Notes: generated by a model from the letters alone, not told the origin. Counted from the first letter of the stretch, positions 25,731-34,839 are shown. The stretch: 64,000 nucleotides of DNA from Pseudomonas fluorescens (GCF_902498065.1 NZ_CABVIR010000001.1:434001-498000); one strand, 5' to 3'. Program-made: numbers and translations.

Positions 25731-25798
25731 CTGTAGAAGCCGGCTTGCCGGCGATGGCGATCATTCGGACGCCATCGCCGGCAAGCCGGCTCCTACAG
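25731..25798. repeat. REPIN (GCCGGCTTGCCGGC type)
   Basis: Two inverted REP sequences with CTGTAGAAGCCGGCTTGCCG and its complement flank a short spacer between the sirtuin and methyltransferase genes. This is a typical Pseudomonas extragenic palindrome. Confidence 0.85.
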
Positions 25799-25807
25799 GT
25801 GTGGTGT

Positions 25808-26854
25808 TTACTTGCGAGCTTCGAGTATCAGGTTGAACGGTGTTTCCGTCGCCCGCCGGAATGTGCTGAATCCCGCCTCCGTAAACACCTTGCGCAGCCG
25901 CGCCTCGCCTGCCTGGGCGCCGAGCCCGAGGCCGACTTCCTGAGACAGCGAGTTCGGGGTGCAAATGAACGTCGAGGCGGCGTAGAACAACCGTCCAACC
26001 GGGGTAACGTTGTCATCGAGCTTGTCGTTGGCGAACGGTTCCACCAGCAGCACCGTGCCGTCCGGTTTCAGCGATTCATAGGCGTGCCGTGCCGCGCCCA
26101 CCGGGTCGCCCATGTCATGCAGGCAGTCGAAATAGCAGATCAGGTCGTAGTCGTCACCGGGATAGCTTTTTGCCGTGCCCTGGAAGAACCGCGCCCGCCC
26201 GGACACACCGCCTTCCTCGGCACGTTGGGTGGCGACGGTGACGGACGGCGCGTGGTAGTCGAAGCCGACGAACCGCGAGTCCGGGAACGCCTGGGCCATG
26301 ATCACCGTCGATGCGCCATGCCCGCAGCCGATGTCCGCGACCTTGGCGCCAGCCTCCAGTTTGGCGACGACGCCGTCGAGGGCCGGTAGCCATTCGGCGA
26401 CCAGGTGCGCTTTGTAGCCGGGCCGGAAGAACCGTTCCGTGCCGCTGAACATGCACGGATGGTGGTCGCCCCAGGGCAGGGCGCCATTGCCGCGCATGGC
26501 TTTGACCAGCTTGTCCTTGTCGTGGAAAAACGACGCGACCACGCCGATACCGCCCGCGACGTAGACCGGTGAGTCTTCGATCGCCAGTGCCAGGGCTTGC
26601 TCTTCGGGCAGACGGAACTGGCCGTCGCGGTGTTCCATGTAACCGGACGCGGCGTGGGCGCTGAGCCATTCGCGCAGCAGGCGGGGGTTGCAGCCGGTTT
26701 TGTCGGCGAGGGTTTCGGGGCTGATCAACTGACTGTCAGCCATCGCCCGGTACAGCCCGAGCTCTTCGCCGAGGATGACGTTGGCGAGCATCGCCGCCCC
26801 ACCCATGTCGTTCACCAGTTTGCCCATGAAATCGTTGAGTCTGGCCTCGTCCAT
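25808..26854 (-). CDS. winged-helix SAM-dependent methyltransferase
   Basis: From the ATG at 26854 (AAAGGAG eight bases upstream) the protein has 348 residues. The N-terminal region (ETLADKTGCNPRLLREWLSA) is a dimerisation/winged-helix domain as in O-methyltransferases. The Rossmann domain follows with VADIGCGHGASTVIMAQAFP, FVGFDYH, YDLICYFDCLHDMGDP and LKPDGTVLLVEPFA. The substrate is unknown. It stands alone between two REPINs. Confidence 0.8.
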   Translation of the reverse strand: MDEARLNDFMGKLVNDMGGAAMLANVILGEELGLYRAMADSQLISPETLADKTGCNPRLLREWLSAHAASGYMEHRDGQFRLPEEQALALAIEDSPVYVAGGIGVVASFFHDKDKLVKAMRGNGALPWGDHHPCMFSGTERFFRPGYKAHLVAEWLPALDGVVAKLEAGAKVADIGCGHGASTVIMAQAFPDSRFVGFDYHAPSVTVATQRAEEGGVSGRARFFQGTAKSYPGDDYDLICYFDCLHDMGDPVGAARHAYESLKPDGTVLLVEPFANDKLDDNVTPVGRLFYAASTFICTPNSLSQEVGLGLGAQAGEARLRKVFTEAGFSTFRRATETPFNLILEARK

Positions 26855-27045
26855 CACGTGTGCTCCTTTTGCAGGATCACGGTCCAGAGGCGTTGTTTTT
26901 CGAGGCATCCAGCTCTGGGCGGTGGTCGTGGGAATGAACAGGACAATAACCGCGTCCTGAGTGCACTAAGTTTAGTTCGGGGGCTGTGGGCTGCTGGCTG
27001 GAGCGACGAAAGCGCCTGAGGCTGCACGTTTTGGTTCGCGCTGAA

Positions 27046-27139
27046 CCCTGTGGGAGCGGGCTTGCCCGCGATGAGGTCGGTACATCCAACCTACCTGTCG
27101 CCTGACACACTGCCATCGCGGGCAAGCCCGCTCCCACAG
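27046..27139. repeat. REPIN (GGGAGCGGGCTTGCCCGCGA type)
   Basis: Inverted REP arms CTGTGGGAGCGGGCTTGCCC and the complementary arm ending in GCTCCCACAG enclose about 45 bases. The region 26855-27045 before it shows no gene. Confidence 0.9.
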
Positions 27140-27164
27140 AGTCCATTAGTGATCTGAGATTGCA

Positions 27165-27180
27165 TGTATCCCAATGTATC
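27165..27180 (+). promoter_or_regulatory. TGTATC-N4-TGTATC direct repeat
   Basis: Two TGTATC half-sites with a 10-base period lie 122 bases before the acetamidase start. The same arrangement occurs twice upstream of the two-component system at 34911 and 34979, as expected for tandem binding of an OmpR-type regulator. Confidence 0.5.
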
Positions 27181-27301
27181 CCGACTCCTGATCGATACAT
27201 TTCCCCTTAATACCGGGCCACTGCCGAACACAGCCCAGATACAAACCTGCGATGAACTGCATAGGCCGTTTGGCACCCTATACACCGTGAAGGGGACAAC
27301 A

Positions 27302-28636
27302 ATGACCACACTCCTGCCTGAAACCGACCTGACATCTGCCCCCGTCGAGCGCCTGCGCGTCGACCAGTACACCAACGGCCTCATCGGCCCAAGCCAGCCA
27401 ATGCTCGGCCCGTTGGCCGATGGCGGCACCCTGATCACCGGCACACCGCCGGGCTGCTGGGGGCCGATGATTACGCCGGCCTTCGAGGGCGGCCATGAAG
27501 TGACCCAGCCGGTGGCCATCGCCGGTGCCGAAATCGGCGACGCCGTGGCGATCAAGATCAAAAGCATGCGCGTCACCTCGCTGGCCACGTCGTCCGGCGT
27601 GATGAGCTTCGTTGAAGGCCGCTACAACGGTGATCCGTTCGTCGCGAAATTCTGTAGCAAATGCGGCACCGAACACCCGGCCAGCTACGTCGAAGGCATC
27701 GGTGAAGATTCGATTCGTTGCAGCAACTGCGGCGCCGAGGTCAGCGCCTTCCGCTTCAGCCACGGGTACGTGATCGTGTTCGATGCGCAGAATCAGGTCA
27801 GCCTGACCGTCAATCAGGACGCGGCCAACCAACTGGCCGGGAATGCCTCCGAAATGTCGGCGCTGCCGGAATTCGCCGCCCAGCATTCGATCCTGTCCCT
27901 GGCCCGCGCCGACATCCCCGGCGTCGCCGCGCACATGCGGCCGTTCCTCGGCAACATCGGCACCACGCCATCGCGGGACTTGCCGGACTCGCACAATTGC
28001 GCCGACTTCGGCCAATACCTGATCGGCGCACCGCACCGTTTCGGCATGACGCGTGAGGAATTGCATGCGGCCAAAACCGACGGTCACATGGACACCAACT
28101 CGATCCGCGAAGGCTGCGTATTGATCTGCCCGGTGAAAGTCCCGGGCGCCGGTGTGTACATGGGCGACATGCATGCCCAGCAGGGCAACGGCGAGATCGC
28201 CGGGCATGCCACCGACTGCTCCGGGGAAACCGAAGTGCAGGTCGAAGTGATCAAGAACCTGACACTGGAAGGGCCAATCCTCCTGCAAAACCTCGACGAT
28301 CTGCCGCCGATGGCACGGCCGATGAATGCCCTGCAACGGCAGAAAGTCCGCGAACTGGGCGAGCGCTGGGGCCAGACCGAGATCGAGCAGAGCGGCCCGA
28401 TCACCTTTATCGGCAGCGGCGAGAACCTTAACGTGGCCGTGGAGAACGGCTTGCAACGTGCCGCTTCGGTCACTGGCCTGCCGTATGACGAAGTGCTCAA
28501 CCGCGCGACCATCACCGGCTCGATTGACATCAGCCGCTTGCCCGGCACCGTGCGCGTGACCTTCCTGTGCCCGATGGACGTACTCGATCGCATCGGCATC
28601 GGCCATCTGGTGCGCGAAAAATACGACCTGGCGTAA
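27302..28636 (+). CDS. acetamidase/formamidase family protein with inserted zinc ribbon
   Basis: The start is the ATG at 27302, giving 444 residues. Family features include HNCADFGQYLIG near residue 234, KTDGHMDTNSIREGC and VPGAGVYMGDMHAQQGNGEIA. These match FmdA/AmdA amidases, which hydrolyse formamide or acetamide to ammonia and the acid. Unusually, Cys118, Cys121, Cys140 and Cys143 form a C-x2-C-x18-C-x2-C zinc ribbon in an insertion. A strong hairpin separates the gene from the HvfB-HvfC pair. The true substrate is uncertain. Confidence 0.75.
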   Translation: MTTLLPETDLTSAPVERLRVDQYTNGLIGPSQPMLGPLADGGTLITGTPPGCWGPMITPAFEGGHEVTQPVAIAGAEIGDAVAIKIKSMRVTSLATSSGVMSFVEGRYNGDPFVAKFCSKCGTEHPASYVEGIGEDSIRCSNCGAEVSAFRFSHGYVIVFDAQNQVSLTVNQDAANQLAGNASEMSALPEFAAQHSILSLARADIPGVAAHMRPFLGNIGTTPSRDLPDSHNCADFGQYLIGAPHRFGMTREELHAAKTDGHMDTNSIREGCVLICPVKVPGAGVYMGDMHAQQGNGEIAGHATDCSGETEVQVEVIKNLTLEGPILLQNLDDLPPMARPMNALQRQKVRELGERWGQTEIEQSGPITFIGSGENLNVAVENGLQRAASVTGLPYDEVLNRATITGSIDISRLPGTVRVTFLCPMDVLDRIGIGHLVREKYDLA

Positions 28637-28642
28637 CGCCCA

Positions 28643-28680
28643 CCGGCGGCTCTGTACCGAAGTGTGTACAGAGCCGCCGG
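28643..28680 (+). terminator. 15-bp hairpin after the amidase gene
   Basis: CCGGCGGCTCTGTAC and GTACAGAGCCGCCGG pair perfectly over 15 bp with an 8-base loop, seven bases after the stop. No T-run follows, so it may stabilise the 3' end or act with partial termination. Confidence 0.65.
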
Positions 28681-28780
28681 CGATACAACCGTTGCGAATT
28701 TCTGCCGGAACGCAACACAGGCCCGATACACCGTTTCGGTTAACTGTGATTACGTTCTGACAACCTCTGAGATCGCCATC

Positions 28781-29620
28781 ATGCAGACTTCCATTCCATC
28801 AACGAAGGCCACCGTCGGACTGGGCCTGCGTCGCGGTTTAATGAAAGACCTTCAAGCCGCCCGTGTGGGCGATTTCGACTTTCTGGAAGTCGCGCCGGAG
28901 AACTGGATCGGCATCGGCGGCGCCCATGGCGCGGCGTTGCTGGCCCTGGCCGAACGTTATCCGTTGTCCTGTCATGGTCTGTCGCTGTCACTGGGCGGGC
29001 CGGCGCCGCTGGACGTCGGGTTTTTGCAGGAAGTGCGGGGTTTTCTCGATCAGTACAACGTGCCGCTGTACAGCGAGCACCTGAGCTACTGCAGCGATGA
29101 CGGTCACCTTTACGACCTGTTGCCGCTGCCCTTTACCGAAGAAGCGGTGCACCACGTCGCCGCGCGCATTCGTCAGTCCCAGGACATTCTCGGTCGGCGC
29201 CTGGCGGTGGAAAACGTCTCCTATTACGCCGCGCCGCAGCAGGACATGGATGAGCTGACGTTCACCAACGCGGTGCTGCGTGAAGCCGATTGCGACCTGT
29301 TGCTGGACGTCAACAATGTGTACGTCAACTCGATCAACCACGGTTTCGATCCGCAGGCGTTTCTGGCCGGCATCGATTCGGGCCGGGTGGTGGCGATGCA
29401 CGTGGCCGGGCATTTCGATGAATCCGACACGTTGAAAATCGACACCCACGGTGCATCGGTGAAACCGGTGGTGTGGTCGTTGCTGGCCCAGGCCTATGCC
29501 CGGTTCGGCGCGCAACCGACGTTGCTTGAGCGTGATTTCAATTTCCCTGCGTTCTCTGAATTGGTCGCCGAATTGCAGACCATCCGCCGCTTGCAAACCG
29601 AGGGGGTGACCCGTGGCTAA
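28781..29620 (+). CDS. hvfB: DUF692 family protein, HvfB/BufB/MbnB-like iron enzyme
   Basis: From the ATG at 28781 the protein has 279 residues with the DUF692 TIM-barrel pattern: [65 protein letters not shown] and MHVAGHF. The conserved His, Glu, Asn and Asp residues bind two or three iron ions. Characterised members convert peptide cysteines to oxazolone/thioamide or related groups in copper-binding RiPPs. The next gene encodes the usual DUF2063 partner, overlapping by eight bases. No precursor peptide (DUF2282 type) was found nearby. Confidence 0.85.
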   Translation: MQTSIPSTKATVGLGLRRGLMKDLQAARVGDFDFLEVAPENWIGIGGAHGAALLALAERYPLSCHGLSLSLGGPAPLDVGFLQEVRGFLDQYNVPLYSEHLSYCSDDGHLYDLLPLPFTEEAVHHVAARIRQSQDILGRRLAVENVSYYAAPQQDMDELTFTNAVLREADCDLLLDVNNVYVNSINHGFDPQAFLAGIDSGRVVAMHVAGHFDESDTLKIDTHGASVKPVVWSLLAQAYARFGAQPTLLERDFNFPAFSELVAELQTIRRLQTEGVTRG

Positions 29621-30371
29621 CTCAGGCCTGTTTGAGCAGCAAAACACCTTGGGGCTTTACCTGCGTGACCCCGATCATTGCGCGCCGCCGGCCGGAATGG
29701 ACGTGGCGCGGGCGCAGGTTTACCGCGACCTGATTTTCAACAACCTCTCGATATTGCTCAGCGGCACCTTTCCGGTGCTGATCAAGATTCTTGGCGATGA
29801 GCACTGGCGTTCGCTGTTGCGAATTTTCCTGCGGGACTACCGAGCGTACACACCCAAATTCGGGGAGATCGCCAGGGAGTTTGTCGACTTTCTCGCGTCA
29901 GAGCCGTCAGCGTTGCGCGAGGGGCCGTGGCCGCCGTTCATGGTGGAGCTGGCGCATTACGAGTGGGTCGAGATGGTGTTGCAACAAGCCGAGGCCGAGC
30001 CTTTGCCACCCGGCGATGCCGGGCTGTTGCTGGATCGACCGCTGCAGCTTTCGTCGCTGGCCTGGCCGTTGGCGTATGCCTGGCCGGTGCATCTGGTCGG
30101 ACCGGATTATCAACCGGACGCTGTACCGGCCGAGCCGACGTTGCTGCTGGTGCGCCGGGTTGAGGACTGGAGTGTGAAGTTTTCCGCGTTGAGCCCGTTG
30201 GCGTGGCGCTTGTTGCAGCGAATTGGCGAGTTTCCCGAGCTGAACGGGCGCGAGCAGTTGGAGGGTTTGGCTGTCGAGGCAGGAACAACCGGATCGCAGG
30301 ACTTCATCGATAGCGGGACGACGTTGTTGCGGCAGATGCAGGGGGAAGGGGTGGTTGGCGTAATTGCCTGA
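29613..30371 (+). CDS. hvfC: DUF2063 family protein, HvfC/BufC-like partner
   Basis: This 252-residue protein has an N-terminal DUF2063 domain ([40 protein letters not shown]) and a C-terminal winged-helix-like region ([13 protein letters not shown]). DUF2063 proteins act as recognition partners of DUF692 enzymes, presenting the precursor peptide. The start overlaps hvfB by eight bases, indicating coupling and a likely complex. Confidence 0.8.
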   Translation: MANSGLFEQQNTLGLYLRDPDHCAPPAGMDVARAQVYRDLIFNNLSILLSGTFPVLIKILGDEHWRSLLRIFLRDYRAYTPKFGEIAREFVDFLASEPSALREGPWPPFMVELAHYEWVEMVLQQAEAEPLPPGDAGLLLDRPLQLSSLAWPLAYAWPVHLVGPDYQPDAVPAEPTLLLVRRVEDWSVKFSALSPLAWRLLQRIGEFPELNGREQLEGLAVEAGTTGSQDFIDSGTTLLRQMQGEGVVGVIA

Positions 30372-30400
30372 CCAAACACCATCCTCCAAACACCCAATAA

Positions 30401-30497
30401 CCCTGTGGAAGCGAGCTTGCTCGCGATGAGGCCAACACATCCTGCATCGATGTTGGCTGACACTCAGTCATCGCGAGCATGCTCGCTTCCACAGGGG
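30401..30497. repeat. REPIN (GAAGCGAGCTTGCTCGCGA type)
   Basis: Inverted arms CCCTGTGGAAGCGAGCTTGC and the complementary GAGCATGCTCGCTTCCACAG flank a spacer between the convergent hvfC and cdsA-like genes. Confidence 0.85.
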
Positions 30498-30514
30498 ACG
30501 GGTGGTGTCTGAAA

Positions 30515-31462
30515 TTACTGGGCCGAAAAGAAATACCGCGTCAGGTGAAAGAAGATCGGTGCCGCGAAGCAGATCGAGTCCATCCGGTCGAGCATGCCGC
30601 CGTGGCCCTTGATCATGGTGCCCCAGTCCTTGGCGCTGAGGCTGCGCTTGATCGCCGACATCACCAGGCCGCCCAGGAAACCCATCACCACAATCACAAA
30701 CGACATCATCAGCGATTGCCAGAAACTGAACGGCGTCATCCAGAACATGCAGCCGCCAATCAGCGTGGCCGACAAACCGCCGCCGACCAGGCCTTCCACG
30801 GTTTTCGACGGGCTCACCAGCGGCGCAACCTTGTGCTTGCCGAAGAGCTTGCCGAACACGTACTGCAACACGTCACTCAACTGCACGACGAACACCAGGT
30901 AGAACAGCAGCAGCGCGTTCTGGCCCTGGAAGCCTTCCAGATCCAGCAATAACAGCGCCGGTGCGTGGCTGATGCAATAGATGCAAATCATCACGCCCCA
31001 CTGGATCTTCGCCGTTCTCTCCAAAAAGCCTTCGGTGTCCTGGCTCAGCACCGCAATCGCCGGTAGCAGCAGGAACGCATACACCGGAATGAGCAATGTG
31101 AACATCGAATACCAATGGGTTCCGATCAGCACATACTGCAGTGGAATCAGGATGAAAAACGCCGAAAACAACGCGTTATGGTCGCCCCGGGTGGTCGGTG
31201 TCAGGGTGATGAACTCCCTGAGTGCGAACAGCGAAATGAAGCCAAAGAGCACGACGGTGGCATTGCCGCCCAACTGGTAGGACACGAAGAAGATGACCAC
31301 CATTCCCCACCAGGCATTCACGCGCTGGTTGAGGTTGTCGATGGTCGCGGCCGAGCTTTCCGATTTTGCCCGTTTGGCCAGCAGTCGACCGGTGAGCGAC
31401 GCCACCGCCAGCAAGCAGGCTATGCCAAAAAAGAACCACAGGAACTTTGATTCAAGACTCAT
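30515..31462 (-). CDS. phosphatidate cytidylyltransferase family protein (YnbB-like)
   Basis: This 315-residue membrane protein has about eight hydrophobic helices and the CdsA signature near the C-terminus, SLSAKDWGTMIKGHGGMLDR followed by MDS. It would make CDP-diacylglycerol from phosphatidic acid and CTP. It overlaps an acyltransferase gene by four bases, which overlaps a CDP-alcohol phosphatidyltransferase gene. The trio resembles the E. coli ynb cluster, a second phospholipid-type synthesis unit beside the housekeeping cdsA. Confidence 0.85.
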   Translation of the reverse strand: MSLESKFLWFFFGIACLLAVASLTGRLLAKRAKSESSAATIDNLNQRVNAWWGMVVIFFVSYQLGGNATVVLFGFISLFALREFITLTPTTRGDHNALFSAFFILIPLQYVLIGTHWYSMFTLLIPVYAFLLLPAIAVLSQDTEGFLERTAKIQWGVMICIYCISHAPALLLLDLEGFQGQNALLLFYLVFVVQLSDVLQYVFGKLFGKHKVAPLVSPSKTVEGLVGGGLSATLIGGCMFWMTPFSFWQSLMMSFVIVVMGFLGGLVMSAIKRSLSAKDWGTMIKGHGGMLDRMDSICFAAPIFFHLTRYFFSAQ

Positions 31463-32058
31463 TTGGACAGCCTCACAATGGCGTCACGCGCCCGCTCCAG
31501 GAACACTTGTTTTTCCTCACCGGCAACCCGTTGCATCGGGTTGCCGATGCGGATCGTGCAGATAATCGGCAGCGGCACGTGTTTGCCTTTGGGCATGGAA
31601 CGATGCAGGTTTTCCAGGTAGATGGGCACCAGGTCGACATCGGGGAAGGTTTCGCTCAAGCGGTAAAGCCCCGATTTGAATTCACCGGGCAATGCCTGGC
31701 TGGACCGCGTACCTTCCGGAAAAATGATGATCGAATGGCCAGCGCGCACCACATCGAAAATCGGCTCCAGCACGTTCACGCCGGGCGCCGGGTTACGTTC
31801 GATCAGGACTGCATTCAGGCCTTTCTGGGAGATGTACGACAGGAACCGGTTCTTGCCCCAGTAATCGGCGGCGGCCACCGGTTTCACATTGACCCGGGCC
31901 TCGGGGGGCAGGGCGGCGATGATTGCCAGGGTGTCCATGTGGCTGGTGTGGTTAGCGAAATAGATGCGCTGGCGCGTGAGGTCCGGGGGGCTCTCCCATC
32001 TCGCCGTGACGCCGATGAGGAATCGCAGGACTGAAATCAGCGCATTACTGATCCACAT
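31459..32058 (-). CDS. lysophospholipid acyltransferase family protein
   Basis: From the ATG at 32058 (AAGGTG upstream) the protein has 199 residues. The PlsC-type motifs are NHTSHMDTLAI (NHxSxxD), LIERNP, and FPEGTRSSQ (FPEGTRS), with a further VPIYLEN. It acylates lysophosphatidic acid or a related lysolipid at the inner membrane. The gene overlaps both neighbours and forms the middle of the three-gene lipid operon. Confidence 0.85.
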   Translation of the reverse strand: MWISNALISVLRFLIGVTARWESPPDLTRQRIYFANHTSHMDTLAIIAALPPEARVNVKPVAAADYWGKNRFLSYISQKGLNAVLIERNPAPGVNVLEPIFDVVRAGHSIIIFPEGTRSSQALPGEFKSGLYRLSETFPDVDLVPIYLENLHRSMPKGKHVPLPIICTIRIGNPMQRVAGEEKQVFLERARDAIVRLSK

Positions 32059-32677
32059 GGACGGCACCTTTTAGCTGTTTGGAAATGTCCAGCGTTCGCG
32101 TGACGCACGTCGCGACGGCGCCGACAGCGATGATGACCAGCGCAATCAACAGCACATAGTGACTGGCATAAACGCTCGCTTCGACAGCGTTCAACACAAG
32201 GCCCGCCGTCATCACCGCCATCCGGTGTTGCTTGGCCATCGGGCCGATGAAGCTCTGCTTGAGACCGATCGAACCGCCAAATACCCTGACGTAAGCCGTC
32301 AATGCTGCGGCCAGAGCGGCGAACCAGCCAAGGTCAGAGTAGCCGATGGCGTAGCCCAGGCCGACAATCAGCAGGCTGTCGGCAATCCGGTCGGGGAATT
32401 CGTTGTAGAGGCTGCCGATGTCGGATTTCTTGCCGCCCTCAATCGCGACCATCCCGTCGAAGAGGTTGCACAACAGGCGCAACTGAATGCCGAGCGCACA
32501 GAGGATCGAGCCGATGACGCCAGTGTCGATATTGAGCGCGATGATGCCCGCGAGCGCGAAGGCGATGCTGGCGACGGAGATCTGATTGGGGGAGATGTCC
32601 CTTTTCACCAACCTGTCGGTGACGTATTTGGCCCAGCCCGCAGAGCGCGTCTTGATGGGTCTTCTGTTTTCATCCAT
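32045..32677 (-). CDS. CDP-alcohol phosphatidyltransferase family protein (YnbA-like)
   Basis: From the ATG at 32677 (a GTG at 32695 is possible) this membrane protein has 210 residues. The CDP-alcohol phosphatidyltransferase motif is recognisable but altered: NLFDGMVAIEGGKKSDIG followed by SLYNEFPD. Compared with DxxDGxxAR...GxxxDxxxD, the first Asp is Asn, Arg is Ile and the third Asp is Asn. Similar changes seem common in YnbA-type proteins as I recall them. It is first in the lipid operon; the alcohol acceptor is unknown. Confidence 0.75.
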   Translation of the reverse strand: MDENRRPIKTRSAGWAKYVTDRLVKRDISPNQISVASIAFALAGIIALNIDTGVIGSILCALGIQLRLLCNLFDGMVAIEGGKKSDIGSLYNEFPDRIADSLLIVGLGYAIGYSDLGWFAALAAALTAYVRVFGGSIGLKQSFIGPMAKQHRMAVMTAGLVLNAVEASVYASHYVLLIALVIIAVGAVATCVTRTLDISKQLKGAVHVDQ

Positions 32678-32699
32678 TGGCAATGTCCATATCACTTTT

Positions 32700-32798
32700 G
32701 TAGGAGCGAGCTTGCTCGCGAAGGGTGTTAACGATAACGCGTTTATCCAGAAAACACGCGTTATCGTTAACGTCCATCGCCGGCAAGCCGGCTCCTAC
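32700..32798. repeat. hybrid REPIN with a central 15-bp inverted repeat
   Basis: The left arm is of the GGAGCGAGCTTGCTCGCGA type and the right arm of the CGCCGGCAAGCCGGCTCC type. Between them GTTAACGATAACGCG (32727-32741) and its perfect complement (32757-32771) form a second hairpin. The right arm contains the stop codon of the adjacent histidine kinase gene. Confidence 0.8.
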
Positions 32799-34102
32799 GC
32801 AGGGCGAGTCGGTAATTTCAACTCCGCGCATAAACCGCCGCCCTCGCGATTGCTCAGGGTCAACGAGCCGCCTAGCGCCAGCGCCAGTTGCTGGGCAATC
32901 GCCAGGCCGAGGCCGGTCCCGCCGGTGCTGCGGTTGCGTGAGTTCTCCACGCGGTAGAACGGCTCCATGACATGGGCCAGTTCCTCTTCGGCAATCCCGG
33001 GGCCGCGGTCCATGACCTTCACCGACAAGCTGCCGCCAGGCTTCGATTCCACCCGCAGTTCCGCAGCGCCGGCAAATTTGAGCGCATTGTCCGTCAGGTT
33101 CACCAGCACGCGACGCAAGGCGTGCGGCCGGGTGTCGATGACGGTCTCACTTTTTCCGCTGAGCTGGACGTCCTTGCCCACGTCCTGATAGTCGAACACC
33201 AGGCTGTCGAGGAATGAATCCAGATCGGTGCGCCGGCTCTCTTCGGTGGCGCCATGGACGCTGCGGGCATAGGCCACGCCTTCGCGCACCAGGTGTTCCA
33301 TCTCGCCAAGGTCGTTCCACAGTTTGTCTTTTTCGCTGCAGTCGTCCATGAGCTCGGCGCGCAGTTTCATCCGGGTGATCGGGGTTTGCAGGTCGTGGGA
33401 AATCGCCGCCAGCAATTGCATGCGCTCTTTCAGATAGGCAGCAATGCGCGCCTGCATGGCATTGAAGGCCATGGCCGCATGGGCGACTTCGGTCGGGCCT
33501 TTTTCATCCAGGTGCACCGGGTGGGTGTTGGGGTCCAGTGTTTCGACCGCCTGTGCGAGACGGGTGAGGGGGCGAATGGCGATTCTCACGGCCAGCCAGG
33601 TGCAGAGAATCATCAGCAACAGTTGGCCGAGCAAAACAATCGGCAACCAGGGAGACAACGGAACCATCGCCGGACGCACGTCGATGGTGACGGGGCTGCC
33701 ATCGGCCAGTTTCAGATGGACCTGGAAATGTTTGATCGGACCGGGAATGTCGGTCACGGTCATGGGGTAATCCTTGCCGATGGCGTCCTTGATCGAGGTC
33801 ACCGCGATAGGCGTATCGCTCATCGCCGTGCCCGGCGAGCCTTCATCCAGCAAGTAGCGGTAGTTGCGGCGATCCAGCTGTTTCAGCCAGCTCATGCGCT
33901 CTCCGGCCGGCAAGCGGTCGAGGATGGCGATGGACGTCGAAACGTCGGTTTCCAGATTGCCCAGCATGGTGTTTTTTGCGCTTTCGTAACGCTCGTAGTA
34001 CTGCGCGCCGAACGACAGCGCCTGCGCCAGAATCAAGCCGATCAGGAAGATCAGCGACAGCCGCGAGGCGAGGGTGCGGGGCCATCGCAGAGAAAGGTTC
34101 AT
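32795..34102 (-). CDS. sensor histidine kinase
   Basis: This 435-residue protein has an N-terminal transmembrane helix (SLIFLIGLILAQALSFGAQY), a periplasmic domain of about 130 residues, a second helix (IVLLGQLLLMILCTWLAVRI), a HAMP linker, an H-box with LAAISHDLQTPITRMKL, an N-box (LVNLTDNALKFA) and G-boxes (DRGPGIAEEEL, GGTGLGLAIAQQL). It overlaps the response regulator gene by four bases. A DsbRS-like role in sensing copper or thiol stress is suggested by the nearby DipZ-like operon, but is inference. Confidence 0.9.
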   Translation of the reverse strand: MNLSLRWPRTLASRLSLIFLIGLILAQALSFGAQYYERYESAKNTMLGNLETDVSTSIAILDRLPAGERMSWLKQLDRRNYRYLLDEGSPGTAMSDTPIAVTSIKDAIGKDYPMTVTDIPGPIKHFQVHLKLADGSPVTIDVRPAMVPLSPWLPIVLLGQLLLMILCTWLAVRIAIRPLTRLAQAVETLDPNTHPVHLDEKGPTEVAHAAMAFNAMQARIAAYLKERMQLLAAISHDLQTPITRMKLRAELMDDCSEKDKLWNDLGEMEHLVREGVAYARSVHGATEESRRTDLDSFLDSLVFDYQDVGKDVQLSGKSETVIDTRPHALRRVLVNLTDNALKFAGAAELRVESKPGGSLSVKVMDRGPGIAEEELAHVMEPFYRVENSRNRSTGGTGLGLAIAQQLALALGGSLTLSNREGGGLCAELKLPTRPA

Positions 34103-34839
34103 GAGGGCGCCCCGAGGACTTCCACCGGTAGCGAAAACACATAGCCTTCGCTGCGCACGGTTTTGATGTAGGCCGGTTCCCGCGCGTCGTCGAGCAAGCG
34201 CTGACGCAGGCGGCTGACCAGCAAATCGATGGAGCGGTCGAACAGATCGGCGTCGCGGCCCTGGGTCAGGTTCAGCAACTGGTCGCGGTTGAGCACCCGT
34301 TGCGGATGATCGAGGAACACCCGCAGCAGGCGATATTCCGCGCCGCTGAGCGCGACCATGGTGCCGTCGTCATCGAGCAGATGGCGGGCCGAAGTGTCCA
34401 GGCGCCAGCGACCGAAGGCCAGCAGACGTCCGCTTTCGGTGACCACCAGGTTGGGCGGCAGCATCCGCGTGCGCCGCAGCACCGCGTTGATTCGCGCGAG
34501 CAGTTCACGGGCGGCGAACGGCTTGACGAGGTAATCGTCGGCGCCCATTTCCAGACCGATGATGCGGTCGGTTTCATCGTTGCGGGCGGTGAGCATCAGC
34601 ACCGGCGTGGTCTTGTGTTTGCCGGCGCGGATCTCGCGGCACAGCATCAGGCCATCGTCGCCCGGCATCATGATGTCGAGCACAATCAGGTCCACCGGCG
34701 TGGTTTCCAGGAACGCGCGCATCTGTCGGCCATCCGCCACGACGGTGGTGCGCAGGCCGTTCTTCTTCAGGTAGTTGCCTACCAGCTCTCGAATCTCGCG
34801 GTCATCGTCCACGATGAGGATGTGATCGACGTGTTCCAT
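34099..34839 (-). CDS. OmpR-family response regulator
   Basis: From the ATG at 34839 the protein has 246 residues: a receiver domain with the phospho-acceptor Asp in LIVLDIMMPGDDG and Lys in DDYLVKPFAARELL, then an OmpR-type winged helix (LSGAEYRLLRVFLDHPQRVL, VSRLRQRLLD, IKTVRSEGYVF). It is divergent from the DUF2790-DipZ locus, with two TGTATY-N4-TGTATC boxes between. The Pseudomonas aeruginosa copper-responsive DsbRS system has a comparable neighbourhood of thiol-disulfide genes. Confidence 0.9.
   Translation of the reverse strand: MEHVDHILIVDDDREIRELVGNYLKKNGLRTTVVADGRQMRAFLETTPVDLIVLDIMMPGDDGLMLCREIRAGKHKTTPVLMLTARNDETDRIIGLEMGADDYLVKPFAARELLARINAVLRRTRMLPPNLVVTESGRLLAFGRWRLDTSARHLLDDDGTMVALSGAEYRLLRVFLDHPQRVLNRDQLLNLTQGRDADLFDRSIDLLVSRLRQRLLDDAREPAYIKTVRSEGYVFSLPVEVLGAPS

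Noticed and set aside
27278..28606. 442-codon frame antisense to the amidase gene
   Set aside because: Same reason: long antisense open frame caused by high G+C codon usage; the plus-strand gene has clear family motifs.
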